From Thysanoteuthis rhombus (Eukaryota > Mollusca > Cephalopoda > Oegopsida > Thysanoteuthidae), in the NCBI GenBank assembly GCA_963457665.1, contig OY735218.1:50925681-50989680 (forward strand): 64,000 bases of DNA. The letters are read 5' to 3'. The notes under the pieces were generated by a model, which was not told the origin of the DNA, searched no databases, and worked only from the letters and a program-made list of their open reading frames with translations. A program made the translations under genes and the position numbers. Positions 10,905 through 23,509 of this stretch are shown here, one piece after another (the stretch's first letter is position 1; each line of letters opens with the position of its first letter).

Positions 10905-12311
10905 CTCCGTTAGGCTATCTTGTACTTGACACATCTATGATAACATCATCTCTGATGCCCAAACGACACCTCACTGGGGTATAGGTTAGGTAGGTAAGTG
11001 AGTAAAACTAACTTGCTGGGCCAAAGATTTCTCAAACATTTCAAATGTACTTTTGAAGTGAACGTGTATCATAGAGAAGAATTTTAATGTGCATACTTCC
11101 TGTGTTTCTAAAACTTCGATAACATTTCGCAGAGAACCTAAAATCCTGAAGTTTTGTGTGAATAGAATTATTCAATGTTACCAGATTGGTATGGCAAGTT
11201 ATGCGTTCAATATAATACTGAATCCATCCAATTACTATTGCGAAAGCAACAGCAGTGCCGCAAACAAAGCCTTCATCAGATAATGACCCTAGGATCAGAC
11301 ATGTTTTGTGGACAGAAGCATCATTATTACTAACCCAGGGCCTTGTTGGTTTTCAATCGCAGGGTGGAAGAACCAGATACATGCAGGTGTAACCTCAGTC
11401 TAATTTTGGCACCGTTCAATATATTTCCCCTTTTCTGTTGAATTCATTATAACTATCCGAAAATATGTTGGTATTTTTGCAACTGCTATTGAATATGCAG
11501 AGACAACTTAACAAATGGCTATTGCATATAGAAATAAAGGCAGACAATTCCGACTTATCATGTCTCACAATCACAGTTGTAAAGCACCCAGTAAGAAACA
11601 CTACTTTATCTAATTCAATGGGAGTATATTCTGGAGTAAAGCGCAATTCCAATACTACTATCCCCTCAGAGTTTTAAAAAAAGTAAAGGCCCCCAAACGA
11701 AAGTGATTTTTTTTCAGATGCATAAAAGTCTCCTGCAGAAAGTAGTTGAAATTGGGAGACAAAATGGCGATTAGTTATTTATCATAACTGTTTACACGGA
11801 GATGCCTTTCTTTTTCATTCAAACCACAAAATTCTTAAAAACCTTACATATTTTCAGTAATTAGGCGCCCCAAAACCTCTCCAACAATTTGCATTATAAT
11901 TGTTTCTGCATTTCCAAATATCAATATTGTTTGTTTGTTGAAATGAAGTTATTCATATGTAACGTGTAAACAAATAAACAAACTGATTGTAAATCACTAT
12001 TTTTCAATTCATGGGATTTTGTTAACATTGGAGCCAAATAACAGCAAAATGATTTTAGATTTGAGAAACCTTCCCAATCATTAGCGGAAACAATGTTATG
12101 CCTATAGAATGTAGAAAAAAAATAATCTGACCGGTCATAACTCACCAATCCACCGGGTACAATATCTCCATAAGCCTAGATACAAAATTTCACAGAATTA
12201 TATTTAGTAATAATGAAGTTATCCTATTGAGAAAATGGGCACGTCTATGATTACATCCATAGCAAATGATAGTCCACAATGACTTATTTCTGCCAGCGAC
12301 AAAAAGTTAAG

Positions 12312-12313
<2 letters not shown>
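10905..12313. other. No gene seen
   Basis: Unique-looking AT-rich sequence. The overlapping frames at 11416-11652 and 11465-11677 are opposite-strand shadows without recognisable motifs. Confidence 0.4.
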
Positions 12314-12376
<63 letters not shown>

Positions 12377-12417
12377 GTGTGTGTGTGTCTTTGGCTATTT
12401 GTGTGTGTGTGTGTGTA
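12314..12417. repeat. (TA)n(GT)n compound microsatellite
   Basis: About 60 bp of pure TA is followed by two GT runs. The 70-codon frame on the minus strand here is its translation. Confidence 0.95.
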
Positions 12418-12419
12418 TT

Positions 12420-13550
12420 CCCACGTGTCATGATTAAGAGGTTACAGACCCTGATTTCTACTGCATATGTTCGTTTTATTTCTCAGGAATTGTGAGTTTA
12501 GGCATTTGGGCTAGGCAGTTGCGAGTAAAATGATTCGGTGAAAAAATTAAGCAACGCCACGATGACCAAAAACTGCTGTTACAAATTTCATAGTTGTGTA
12601 ATTCGTGCTAAACCGTGTAAAATCCATTCAAATCTTGCCCTCTACCAGACCAAAAGCCCATCGATCGGTACATGCAGACGAATGAGCAAAAATAAATAAA
12701 TACACGAGTTAAGATAAGTAAAAAAAAGATCATACAAACTGTAAATGAAAACTTTATTTGTAAATATATCATTACACGTTCATTCTACTTTTAGTACTGC
12801 ATATAAGTAACTAGGTTAATATTTTGCTGTTGTTTTAAGTTATTCAATTTGGGCAATCCTTGGTGCCTGCTTGCGTAAAACGTTTTCAGTACAATACTTG
12901 AATATAAAAATCGACTTGGCAACGGAAAACTAGGGAGAAAATAAACCTCAAGGCAAGGAAATGATAAAAAGTAAAAGTTCAATCAGAAAGAATCGAGGTT
13001 TCCTTATTTTAATAGAGTAGAAGTTGTGGAAACTAAAGTCAGTGGGAGCCAAATGTCTGATTACATTTGGTAAAAGAACAATCCGTCTGATTCGGAGTTT
13101 TCCTTACTTCAGAGTTTATTTTTACAGCTAACTCGCAAATCATGTTATTCAATGTTCTTTGGATTGTACGAGATCTTTCTGCGGAACATTTTCTAATTGA
13201 ATATAATGCCATGCGTGAGCGTATTTGCATGGCATTTTGTTTTTGTCCGATACAAAAAGCAATAAAATCTTAACTTACTAATAACCAAGTCAGAAAAGGC
13301 TATGGTGACAGCAGCTATTTTCATATATTTACCTGGGAAGTTATGAGGAGTTGAAAGGCTTAGCGGTTACTGATTTCTGGAACCGGACCAGTAAACCATG
13401 TATATGTTTTATCCAAGACTGCTTACGTTTACTTAGCACTGAAAGACCTGGAAAAAGCATGGATCCACTTCCTCCTCCAAGCTGTGGGTAAATATCCCGA
13501 CAGCTGGAACCTTTTCACCCTGTAAGGCGTAGGAGTTGCAACTCCACTTC
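12420..13550. other. No gene seen
   Basis: Unique-looking sequence. Short minus-strand frames at 12791-12982 and 13039-13230 have no recognisable motif. Confidence 0.4.
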
Positions 13551-13572
13551 TTAAAAAACCTTACCACTCAAA

Positions 13573-14112
13573 CTATTCAATAAAGAGCCCGAAGGGATAA
13601 GCACAAACATTCAAAGAGGTAATCGGGCAAACGTTACATTGCTTATGTACGTACTGAGTAAACAGAGTGTCCTCCATATAATGATTATTGGGTAATCCCG
13701 TTTTGCAGACCATTATAAGTATCAAGAGTTGTATCAACACAAAGTCTCCCAATTTTGTGCCCATGTGCCAAACTAAGCCCAGCTTATCAAATACCACCAT
13801 TGTGCACTTCCGTGGACAAATAACATGCATTCGTCTTGCATGTAATCGACCACAACTTCAGTCCCTGCCAACATAATATTTGTAAATACTTGATCATATG
13901 CCTGGTGTAAAGCAATAGTCAGCATGCTTGTCCAGCAGTTCATTAAAAGATGAGTCTTTCCTGGATATTTCATTAATCTGGCCATGTGTCAAACCAGGTA
14001 AAACACTTTTTCCTGTCCACTTTCTCAGCGTACCATTAACAAAAGGGTGGTGAAGAAATGAAGGGAGAGTACGGAGTACAGGGAAAATTGAGTACATGTC
14101 TTTCGGGGGAGA
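13573..14112 (-). pseudogene. Decayed protein-coding remnant, family unrecognised
   Basis: Three overlapping minus-strand frames chain into one protein-like reading. The first (14112 down to about 13905) contains RKWTGKSVLPGLTHGQINEI and FNELLDKHADYC. A second frame (about 13905-13825) supplies AYDQVFTNIMLAGTEVVVDY. The reading then returns to the first frame (13830-13573) with MHVICPRKCTMVVFDKLG, WHMGTKLGDFVLIQ and CNVCPITSLNVCAYPFG. The skipped part of the first frame has two stops, so at least two frame changes separate the blocks. Normal amino-acid composition, unlike the simple-repeat frames elsewhere, argues for a former coding sequence, from either a host gene or a transposable element. 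I do not recognise the family. Confidence 0.4.
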
Positions 14113-14114
14113 AT

Positions 14115-15345
14115 TAGTGCAAAATTATCAAGAGCATTTATGTTTTACAAAGTCATTCGCTCCTTTGCTTCTCATTCCGATCCCTAGCTTATGTTGAATC
14201 GTTATTACTAACCACAAAAAGATGTAAATAATTCACATAATTCAAACCCGTATGCTGACTGTTTTATTCAAAATGCGAGAAAACTAACGAGTTTCAACAA
14301 GCCTGGATGCTGCATGGGCAAACTCATGTCTTACTTTTGATTTTTTGTATATTTTTAAAAATTTTTTAAATTCACGTAGATATGTAAGATTTGTCACTTT
14401 GTCTTATTCGGTAAGAGATCTGCCAGCTATGCACTTGGTTTCAATTGCAAATCCCGGTCGGAAAATGCTAATTGACTGGTTTTATGCGATGGGACAATCT
14501 ATAAAGAAATCACTCTTTTAAATTAGGTGAGAATTGTTCTGGTTATTATGCTGGGAAAACAATGTCAATTCGAACCTCTGACTTGAACTGTAGTTTGACA
14601 ACAAGAGTAAATGCTAAAAAAAGCAGTTTTCAACATAATTACGAAATAATCATCTTCAAGACAAAGACAACGCGGTCTACAGGGTTTCTAAACTTTTTGC
14701 ACTTACAGAACTCTTCAGACATTCAACATAACTTTCTGAATAAAAACCAACAATCGAAGTCTGGTACAACGGAGGCATCTTTTTTTTTTTTAATTCTGCA
14801 GAACCCAGTTTGAGAAACGCTGGTTTTGTAGATAAGATCGTTCGTCTCGTTTTCCAGAAGTTGTGAGTTCTTTCCCTGGAGCTATATACATCAACTGAGT
14901 GAAGAAAAAAAAAGCAGACGGGGGGGGGGACAACGAGCAATCAGATATCTATGGGAACAGAAAACGAAAGATGAATACAATCTACACTTTGTTGAAAGAA
15001 TTAAAGGTTCTGTTTAACGTTCTCTGAATTTTACTGAATACAACTGTCAACTTGTAAATGCCTGAGGATACAGTGTTTAAAGCACGAGACGATTGAATAG
15101 GATGAAGATACAAAGTTTAAGGAATCGCTGTACGGGGTGTTCTAAATGTGACTTAATATTATATTTCCCCTTTTCTTCCAAGATTTATGTCCAGACTCGG
15201 TAGAATTGATATAAATAGATAGTCTTATGGCTGAAATGTTTTTCTTTGCTCCTCTGGAGTACCGTATTTCACCATGTATAGTCTGAATATTTTCCAAAAA
15301 ACTTCAAGCCAAAATATCTAAGTGTGTATTATATATGAAAACGTT
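14115..15345. other. No gene seen; one poly-G run
   Basis: Unique-looking AT-rich sequence with a run of G at 14920-14929. The overlapping opposite-strand frames at 14562-14813 and 14677-14940 are shadows with no motif. Confidence 0.4.
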
Positions 15346-15349
15346 ACTG

Positions 15350-15350
<1 letters not shown>

Positions 15351-15394
<44 letters not shown>

Positions 15395-15396
15395 CG
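15351..15396. repeat. (TA)n(TG)n microsatellite
   Basis: Pure TA run passing into TG. Confidence 0.95.
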
Positions 15397-16516
15397 CACG
15401 CGTATACATATATATAAATTGTTGGATCAAATTTCAATAAAACTGGATTATCTACAGGAACAGACCACTGATGTTGATCGAGGCAATTTTTATTTCAACT
15501 TGATAGAATTTAAAGTGTGACAATATCCAAGACTTGTTTTGTGAAAAAAATATAAAACTATGCGCAGTGACTATTGAGACATCCTTCATAATATTACCAA
15601 TCCATTGTTGCAAAATTTCAGACGCATATTCCCACAACAACGCCTGTGGACGCTTTATAACTTATAATTTTTTTATACAATAACGTTATTAGTAACAAGT
15701 CATCATTCAGTACATGTATAACAAATACACAGAAGTACTGACATTGAATACACTCAAAGTAATGTATTGACATAACTCAGCAAATTTCCTTATGAAATTA
15801 GAGACATGTTTTCCGACTTTCTTAAACTCAATTTACTCGGTTTGTATTGGCGAGTAACTCTCTTTATTTTCAGTTACTAGGAAATAAATAAAAGTTGTTG
15901 TTCATAATTTTGATTCGTTCACTAATCTGAAATTCAACACGTATGTTTATTTCATGTTTATTTTTTGTATACTTCTCTATATATCTGCATATATCTCTCT
16001 ATCTATTTGTCTAAGTCATATCAAAACTAAGTCTTTTTATATATGACTTTATCCGTATTTATCTGCCTATCTGCTCATATCTATCTTCCTAACTCTGTTC
16101 ATATCAATCGATCTATAAATCAATTTCTGTTTATCTGTCCTGGTATATCGATGTGCACCCGTCTATGTTCATTTGTATCTATCTACCTGTTCATGGTATA
16201 TTTATATATTTATCTCTGTTAATACTCATCAATTTATATACAAGTCTTTTCATTATATAACTCAGTCTGTTGGTATAGATCTATTCATCAGAATTCACAT
16301 TTGCCCATCTGTCTATTTGTTTATATCTAACTGTCTATCTATCCTCTGCCAAGAAGTGAATAAATAAAGTATTTGAAAATTCAATTCACTTCCGTCTGGG
16401 TAATATTCACCATCTCAGTAGATAACAATCAGAAGTCTTTGACTGACAGCACGTACATGCATGCGTATTGAACAGAGGTGTGACAATGGACTGAGGAATT
16501 TTACGTTCATTGCGCT

Positions 16517-16737
16517 CTTATTACTTTGGGAAAGGCATGAGTCCATCTTTTCTTCCCAGGTTATGGTAAGATAGCAGAGCAAACTGGACTGTAGCTTTGA
16601 GAGGTAACTGGCCCGGAAGGACAACTCTGAATTCAAAACCAGCTCACCAAAGGATTGTTGCAACGGGTGAACTTGATTAGCTGTTACCTTCCTTGGGCCA
16701 ATATTACCACACATTGCTGATGATGATGATGATGATG
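16517..16737 (+). repeat. tRNA-derived SINE family 1, 5'-truncated, (GAT)n-tailed
   Basis: ATTACTTTGGGAAAGGCATG, then ACTGGCCCGGAAGGACAACT and GAATTCAAAACC, correspond to the body and tail blocks of the 10.7 kb copy, but no tRNA-like head is recognisable. The copy ends in TGATGATGATGATGATGATG at 16716-16737, the same trinucleotide that ends the RTE copies in this window. The 125-codon minus-strand frame over it is incidental. Confidence 0.55.
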
Positions 16738-17284
16738 AAACCCAAGAGAGTTTCCTATGAAAATACGGATTCGTTTTCCATCTTAAACCCAATTTATTCT
16801 AAGTTTGCATTGGTGAGTAACTCTGTTTACTCTCAGCCCAAGGAAAATAAAATTACAGTTCATAATTTCGATGCATTTACTTATCTGAACTTCAACCCGT
16901 TCATTTAATCCCTTCTTTTTATTTCCTGTGTAGCTATGAATCTATCTTTCTATTCCAATTTGTTCAGAGCTAGCTATCTGTCTCTGTTGCCTGCCAAAGT
17001 TAATAAATATGAAATCAAAAACTGCAGTTTGTAATTTCGATTTGTTTTCTCATCTCAAACAAGATGAAACTTTTCACGTGACATTTTCCTCAACATGATC
17101 TCGTTTTGTGTTGATAAGAATAAATACAAGTTTGAAAAAGAGTATTTTCCTCGTTGTATTGAATACTTGTTCAATACTGAGTTCAACATTAATTCATGTC
17201 TTCTTTTATGTTTCTCTATATCCATGTATCTATCTTTCTATAAACATATCTCTGGTTATTCATAGATAGATAAATAGCTATCTA

Positions 17285-17740
17285 CCCGTTAGAAATTGTC
17301 AACTAAAACTGTAAGGTTTCTTTCGTTTTGTATTGATTCTGGTTGGCTGGTTCTTTATCTACCTATCTTACGAGATGCCGCACGGTCAGGCAGCATCAAT
17401 GTTACAGGGCTGAACATTTGAATATCTGCTACTTATTAGGTCTTATGTTTTTACTCTTTCCCCACAAAAACAAAATTACTTTTGAGGGCTGAATTTACAA
17501 TGTAAGTTTATGCTCAGTTGGCCCCTCAGTTCATGTCTGGCAGCGTTCACACTATTTTTTTGTTTTTCTTTAATTTTGAATTCTGCCTATTTATTGATCC
17601 AACAAAATGCAAGAAAAGTGATTTATTTATTGATCCCCATATAATTTCCATTTTTATTGATCAACCCTGTTGTCAAGAGGCGTTTGTCACAAGATGGTCT
17701 CTCTTGATCGACTAACCAGACTTGTCTATCTGTTTTTGTC
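17285..17740 (+). repeat. Dispersed repeat family B, copy 1
   Basis: The order of blocks (GTCAACTAAAACTGT, CAGGCAGCATCAATG, GTTTATGCTCAGTTGG, CATGTCTGGCAGCGTTCAC, TTATTGATCC...TTGATC) recurs at 23615-24035 as GTCAACATAG, GACTGCATTAAT, TTTATGCTAAATTGG, TGTGTCTGGCAACTTTCAC and TCATTGATCATCCCC. It is about 450 bp, same strand, non-coding and unclassified. Confidence 0.6.
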
Positions 17741-17989
17741 TTTTTTTTTTGCCACCAAGCGAATAAATATAACATTTGAAAATACGATTTGCTTCCGTCT
17801 GGGCAATATCCATCGTCTCAGTGGATGACCATCAGAAATTCGAGGCTAACAGCACGTTTCTCTCGCTGCCTCAAAACAACCAGAGAGGAAATAAGAAAAT
17901 TGCTTTTGTTTTTTTTTTTTGTTTTTTGTTTTGTATTTTATTCTGGTATTGAAAGGAAAACTCAATCCTAATCAAACGTGGCGTATAAC

Positions 17990-18540
17990 CCAAATGCTAT
18001 TTGTATGACAATTTATGTTTTGGACTTTCCTCTTCTCCCCAAGAAGTAAAATTTGTAATATATTTGTAATTTCTGTCCAGACGCGAGTAAACACGCAGAC
18101 CTGAGTACAAGCACGGGACCTTTTTTTCATATAAAAATAGGTGTATAATTATAGTTTGCATGAGCTAGAATTTGTTTTACATATATATATATATATAAGA
18201 GTGAGCTTTTATGTGTTGACTGTTGGACAACAGCGTTTCCAATCTCTTTCTATGGCAAGCATGATTACACTTATCACTCCATCTTGGGCCTGGTCTTCTC
18301 CTTCTGTGTTTATTATTCCATTGGCACAAATCCACATTTGTTTCTACTCTAAGTAATGTGCACTGTTGGATGGAAAAAAAATTTTGATTAATATATGCGA
18401 TCTATGGTATATATTTTAATAACATACATACCTAAGAGAAGTATTACCAACGTCTGTACAGCCAGGAAACATTTGAAAAAGTCCCACAGACGACTCATAG
18501 GTTGAAACTACTAAACGTGAACAACTAGCGAGTGAAGTCA
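17990..18540. other. No gene seen; short (AT)n
   Basis: Unique-looking apart from a short AT run at 18179-18197. Frame 18141-18356 has no recognisable motif. Confidence 0.35.
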
Positions 18541-18560
18541 ATATACAAGGATGATTTACA

Positions 18561-18638
18561 TACACATATATATATATATATGTGTGTATATATATATATA
18601 TATGTGTGTGTGTGTGGTCTGTGTGTGTGTGCGCGCAC
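18561..18638. repeat. (TA)n(TG)n compound microsatellite
   Basis: Two TA runs each pass into TG, then GCGC. Frames over it are Tyr/Ile/Cys/Val low-complexity artefacts. Confidence 0.95.
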
Positions 18639-19022
18639 TGTTTGTGTATTGGTATTGAAAACAACTTCCTATTCTATATCTACCATTACGTATATGTGTA
18701 TTCTAGTGTTTTTCGCTTAAATAAGCATTACTGATCAGTATGCGCCTCAAAATATATGGTAAATCAATATACATTTCTTTTATCAACAACGGGTGGATGG
18801 TAATTCTCTTCAAAACATATGTGTTGTACCCACATATAAGTGTGTATTGGGGTTGGTGCAATGAGCGTTTTTTTCCTGCTAGTGAAATGTTATTCTTAGA
18901 TTTCAGTCCAATTTCCTCTTGGACACCATGTCTAAGGATGCTATATGATTGGAGTTACAAATAAATCAAACTGGAAAGTTTGTTTGTCTGTCAGTTAACC
19001 TCTGTCTCTCCCTGCATCTCCC

Positions 19023-19225
19023 TTTCTCTCTCTCTCTTTCTCTCTCTCCATATATATATACATATATATATATATTTATATATATAGGTGTGTGTGTACG
19101 TGTGTGTGCATGTGTGCACTGACTTTCTCCCTCTCTTTCTGTCTACACACACACACACACACGTGTATTCATATATGTATCTATACATGTGTAAAGAGGG
19201 GGAGAGAAAGAAAGAGAGAGAGGAT
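19023..19225. repeat. Compound (TC)n(TA)n(TG)n / (CA)n / (GA)n simple-repeat cluster
   Basis: A CT run, TA runs and TG runs to about 19117, (CA)n at 19145-19164 and a GAGAGAAAGAAAGAGAG stretch at about 19200-19222. The 138-codon minus-strand frame is built from these repeats. Confidence 0.9.
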
Positions 19226-19499
19226 GATAATGATTCATGAATGGACTTACATACATATGTACATCGGTACACATGGATAATTTTAAGTTTATCACGGCAC
19301 AACTCTCGTGGGCGTCTGCTGCCACTATTACAGGGAGAAGAAAAAGATATTTCCCAAATGGAAGTTGGAGGATAAATGGTGGATAAATATATCCGGATGT
19401 TGATCATCAGGTAAAAGACTAGGGAGTGATTAAACTGTCACTTGTCCTAAGCTATCACTCATCATAGCGATCCATCAATCTCAAACATTTACAAGGTTT

Positions 19500-20880
19500 C
19501 AACACAGAAGATCTGATGATTGATGGATTTCAATTGATAGTTTCGTATATGGTATTGAGATAAATTGGTATGAATTAGGATAGAGAGATCGGTGGATTAT
19601 TTGATTGAGAGATGGATTAGTGTGGGGAGAATGAAAGATAAGTTGCTTGGGATACAAGGAGATAGATGCATTGGAATAGAGCGGTAATTAATTTGAGATA
19701 GATGAAGATCAATGCATTGGAATAGAGGGATTGGTTGATTGAGATGGATTGGTATAGAGAGATCGATGGTTTCGTTGAGAGAAAGTGATTGGAATAGAGA
19801 TATCGGAAGTGGCTGATTGAGATAGAGATGGATTGCTCTAGAGAGGTTGATAGATAGGTTGATTGAGATGGATTGAGAAAGGTGGATTGGAATAGAGGGA
19901 TTGGTAGATAGGGATAAATAGATAATTTGAGGGAGTGATGGATTAGAAATAGAGATAGGTAGAGTGGTTGGTCGAGATAGATGGATTCAAATAGAGAGAT
20001 TGGTAGGTTTCTTCAGATAAATTGGATCAGGATAGAGAGGTTAGTAGATAAGTTGATTGAGATGGATTGGAATGGTGACATTGGTAAGGTTTATTGAGAT
20101 TAAGATGGATTGGAATGGAGAAATTAGGAGGTTGATTGTGATGGATTGAAATGGATTGGAACAGAGAGATTGATGGATAGGTTGACTGAGATAGATAGAT
20201 GGATCTGAACCGAGAGACTGGTAGATAAGTAGATTGAGATAGATGATTTAGAATAGGGAGAGGTTGATTGAGATAGAGATGGGTTGGAATAGTGAGATTG
20301 GCAAACAGATCAATTGACAGAGGTGCATTAGAAAAGAGAGATTGATAGACCGGTTCATTGAGATAGTTGGATTGGAATAATGGAGAAAGTAAGGTTTATT
20401 GAGATAAAGATGGATCGGAATGGAGATTGGTAGATAGCTGGATTGAAATAGATGGGTTAGAATAGAAGGGTTGGTAGACAAGTTAATTAATATAGATAGA
20501 TGGATGGAAGAGATATTGGTAGATAGGTTAATTGAGATATATATATTGGAATAGACATATTTGGTAGGTTGATTGAGATGGAGATAGACTAGAAAAGAGA
20601 GATTGGTTGGTAGGTTGAGATACATGGATTGGAATGGAGATATTAGTAGATATGTTGAATGAGATGAATAGAGATGGATTGGAATAGAGAGATAAATTGA
20701 CTGAGATAGATGGATACATGGATTGGAATAGAGAGATTGGTAGATAGTTTGAGTGAGATGGAGAGAGATGGGTTGGAATAGAGAGATAGGTTGGTTGTGA
20801 TAGATATAGATAGATAACTATTAACAGACTGAAATAGATTTGAACAAAGAATCAATATAGATATGTACAGTTTAAGGAAT
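19500..20880 (+). repeat. Imperfect minisatellite, about 1.35 kb
   Basis: Dozens of imperfect repeats of words such as GATTGAGATAGATGGATTGG, AATAGAGAGATTGGTAGATA and GGTTGATTGAGAT follow one another with an irregular spacing of roughly 40-55 bp. The strand asymmetry is strong: the plus strand is G/A/T with almost no C. Minus-strand frames (20248-20625, 20528-20719, 20643-20906) translate it as Ser/Leu/Asn/Pro/Ile repeats; these are not genes. The unit resembles an expanded and diverged GATA/GATT-type microsatellite. Confidence 0.85.
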
Positions 20881-20884
20881 TGAT

Positions 20885-22655
20885 TTGGAGATGATTGGAT
20901 TTCCAAATGCGTACGTTTAGGTCAGTGAAGGTTTGTCTGTCTGAGGATTTCCTCCCCCTCTCAATTGTTTTCTCATCTAGTTAGGGTTATTCGTAATGTT
21001 ATTGTAAGTTGGTCTATTTCGGAACAGACATTTCAACATTTGCTATCCGGTTGTTACAGCCTACATTACAGGAAGATGGCGGAAGAGGTGAAAAAAGATA
21101 GGAAATGAAAGAAAGAAAACAGATGAATGGAGAAAAAGGCAACCTGCTGGCGGGATTGCCAAATTAGCTACTTCCCGCTTATTCTGGCTGATTGCTTTCA
21201 TATTCAGCCGATAGGAATTTACGATAGCCGAAAATCTGGCCATTCTGAAGAGGGATAATTAGTAAGTTTAATGAAAGTAAAAGTACACTTTTCATTTATG
21301 ATTTGCTCTGGAGTCTTGATGAATATTTGTTTTATTTGATAGCTTGGTTTTGAATAAGTATGTGTTACATCCAAATGGTGAAATTACCGAATAAGCAAAG
21401 TTTTTCTACCATTTTTTTTTTTTTGTTACAAAAAATAAATAAATACGTATTTCTAATTTGATCAAAAACTCCTCAAGTCAAAAGAAAGACATAATACAAC
21501 GATATTTTTTTAGATCACAAGTTTATCTGAGTAAAGTTGAATAAAACTTTTTATAGACAAAAATAAGTGAATTTCGCCAGTTAGGCGATTTTGGCGTAGA
21601 ATGTCTATCAAACTTTTTCTGGGAAATGGAAAATTCCAGCCGATTTTAGCTGTTTTTAAGACAGTTTGATCTATTTGCAACATGTTGAGGCAACAAGTGG
21701 TAAACAATCGATTTTCTTTGTCCGTCGCCGTTTGTAAATCATAGAGGTCGCTGCTCTATTTTAAAAACATATTTGCCTTCGTGAAGCGATCATCAGTATC
21801 ATTCCTTTCTTTCTGATTTCATTTTTTTCTACTTCTTCATGGTGATATTTTTAATCAAATTATCAAAGAAAGGCTTAATTTCTTTTTTAGCTTTTTTCAA
21901 CGCTATGATTTACGAGGCAAAAATTCCCAGGCGTTACCGTCGCCATCCTTGATGGAATCGTCCAGAGTTGGAGAGTGAAAAATAAATGCTTGGTTAGAAT
22001 AATTAGTCTGACTTCAACCACGACAAAAAACTCTATATCTGGAGTTGATTTATAAATGTATTACTAAAAGACTGATTCTGTTTACCTTTGTATAACTTCT
22101 GAGTTGCAGATCATACCATATCAGAATTTTGCAAACTACTCATTTTATGTACGATTTGAACAGTGTGCCTGACATGTAAAAATGTCGTCGTAATTCCGTT
22201 TTGATGTTAATCCAGATAAATTTTTAATTGTGGGTGTCTGATAAAGATCAAATTAATGGCTTTTAACTTCATTAGTGTGTTAATATATTATTAATATTTT
22301 GCAATATTATACTTTTTAGATTACTTTCTCCAGATAAAAATAGATTTACAATTTTACTTAGGAATTTTGATAATTGGATAAAATAAGAGGAATTTCCACA
22401 AATTGTTCCATTTCAACCGAGAAAGTAATGCGTTTATCAAATTTGATTAACAGGAATGATTCTTGCTTGTGGCAAAGGGCGTAAGAGAAAGGGCGTAAGT
22501 TAACGTTGTGTAGTGACATAACAGATTCATCGTACGGTCTAGATTTAATGCAATGCAGTAAGTACGTATCAATACTTTTGAAAGACCTTTTAACATTTGT
22601 ATATGTAATACTGTTCTCCTATAACCCAGACTATGCGATGGATTAATGATGTATC
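20885..22655. other. No gene seen; one orphan array monomer
   Basis: Unique-looking AT-rich sequence, except 21432-21474 (AATAAATACGTA...AATTTGATCAAAAACT). This matches the monomer of the tandem array at 37171-37925, 16 kb away. Confidence 0.45.
21432..21474 (+). repeat. Orphan monomer of the 37.2-37.9 kb tandem array
   Basis: AATAAATACGTATTTCTAAT followed by TTGATCAAAAACT matches the monomer core TAAATACGTAGTTTTAATTT GATCAA found seven times at 37171-37925. The preceding T-run and ACAAAAAATAAA context also agree. Confidence 0.6.

Positions 22656-22658
<3 letters not shown>

Positions 22659-22689
<31 letters not shown>
22659..22689. repeat. (AT)n microsatellite
   Basis: Pure AT run. Confidence 0.95.
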
Positions 22690-22692
<3 letters not shown>

Positions 22693-23111
22693 TTATCTAC
22701 AAGTATTTGAACAAAGAGAAATCTTGCTTATATAGCTTGGTTTTGAGATTGAAAATTAGGAACGCAAATATGAAGTTACATTGCTCAACAAAGCATGCAT
22801 TTAATCATGTTTTTTAGTTCTGAATGCAAAATTTCTGAGGGAATGTTTTTAATAGAATCATATGGGTAATTAATCAAATGAAGTATATTTGTGATAAACA
22901 GGAGCATCATATCCTGAAATGTAGTGAGGATTTGTCATAGCTATGTTTATAAAAGCAGTGAGGAATCTTCTCTTATATAAGATATTTCCATTATACTATA
23001 AACAATATATCAAGAAATAAATGGAAATCTACCAAATTTTTCTCTTCAGAATATTTTGATATGATGTCCAAAGTAATTTTTAAAAAACGCATTTTACGCC
23101 CACAAACATAC

Positions 23112-23173
23112 ATTATATATATATGTGTAATATATATATATATATATATATAGTATATATGTGTGTGTGTATG
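23112..23173. repeat. (TA)n(TG)n microsatellite
   Basis: TA runs separated by ATGTGTAATA, ending in GTGTGTGTGT. Confidence 0.95.
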
Positions 23174-23509
23174 TTAGTGTAATTGGTTGTTGCTATTCAC
23201 ATAGATACATATATTTATACGTCCATTTTCAAATTTGCACTTGCATGTATATAAGTCTCTCTGTGCCAATGTCTAATCCTACATCAAAATGTGTCAAATA
23301 TACTTGGAGATATTTTCCCAACAGACCGAATCAAAAAATTGATATTGATTTTTTTTCATGATGGTGAGTATAGAGACATTGGATTAGAAATAGATAAGAA
23401 TAATACAAACTTATATTTATGGTTGCTGTCATGTCAGCCATAACATATCGGCTTGAGTTTAAAATATGTCTATCAGTTTGTAATTTTATTCTTTTTTCAT
23501 TCGAATCCA

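Larger units (their letters stand above)
15845..17990. repeat. Field of diverged duplicated units with TCTA-rich spacers
   Basis: Several blocks recur within the interval. GGCGAGTAACTCT...TTCATAATTTTGATTCGTT at 15849-15944 matches 16811-16906. Blocks with GAATAAATA...TTGAAAAT, CTTCCGTCTGGG and ACAGCACGT at about 16340-16450 match about 17745-17855. A third related block sits at 16990-17080. The spacers are imperfect ATCTATCT/TCTGTC stretches. The arrangement looks like an old, scrambled complex satellite or repeated duplication. No coding potential is seen. Confidence 0.6.

Noticed and set aside
16415..16792. 125-codon minus-strand frame
   Set aside because: It overlaps a SINE copy in antisense and the Ser run comes from the (GAT)n tail.
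20248..20906. Minus-strand frames with Ser/Leu/Asn/Pro repeats that could look like a repeat protein
   Set aside because: They translate the G/A/T-rich minisatellite in several frames at once, and no frame is preferred.
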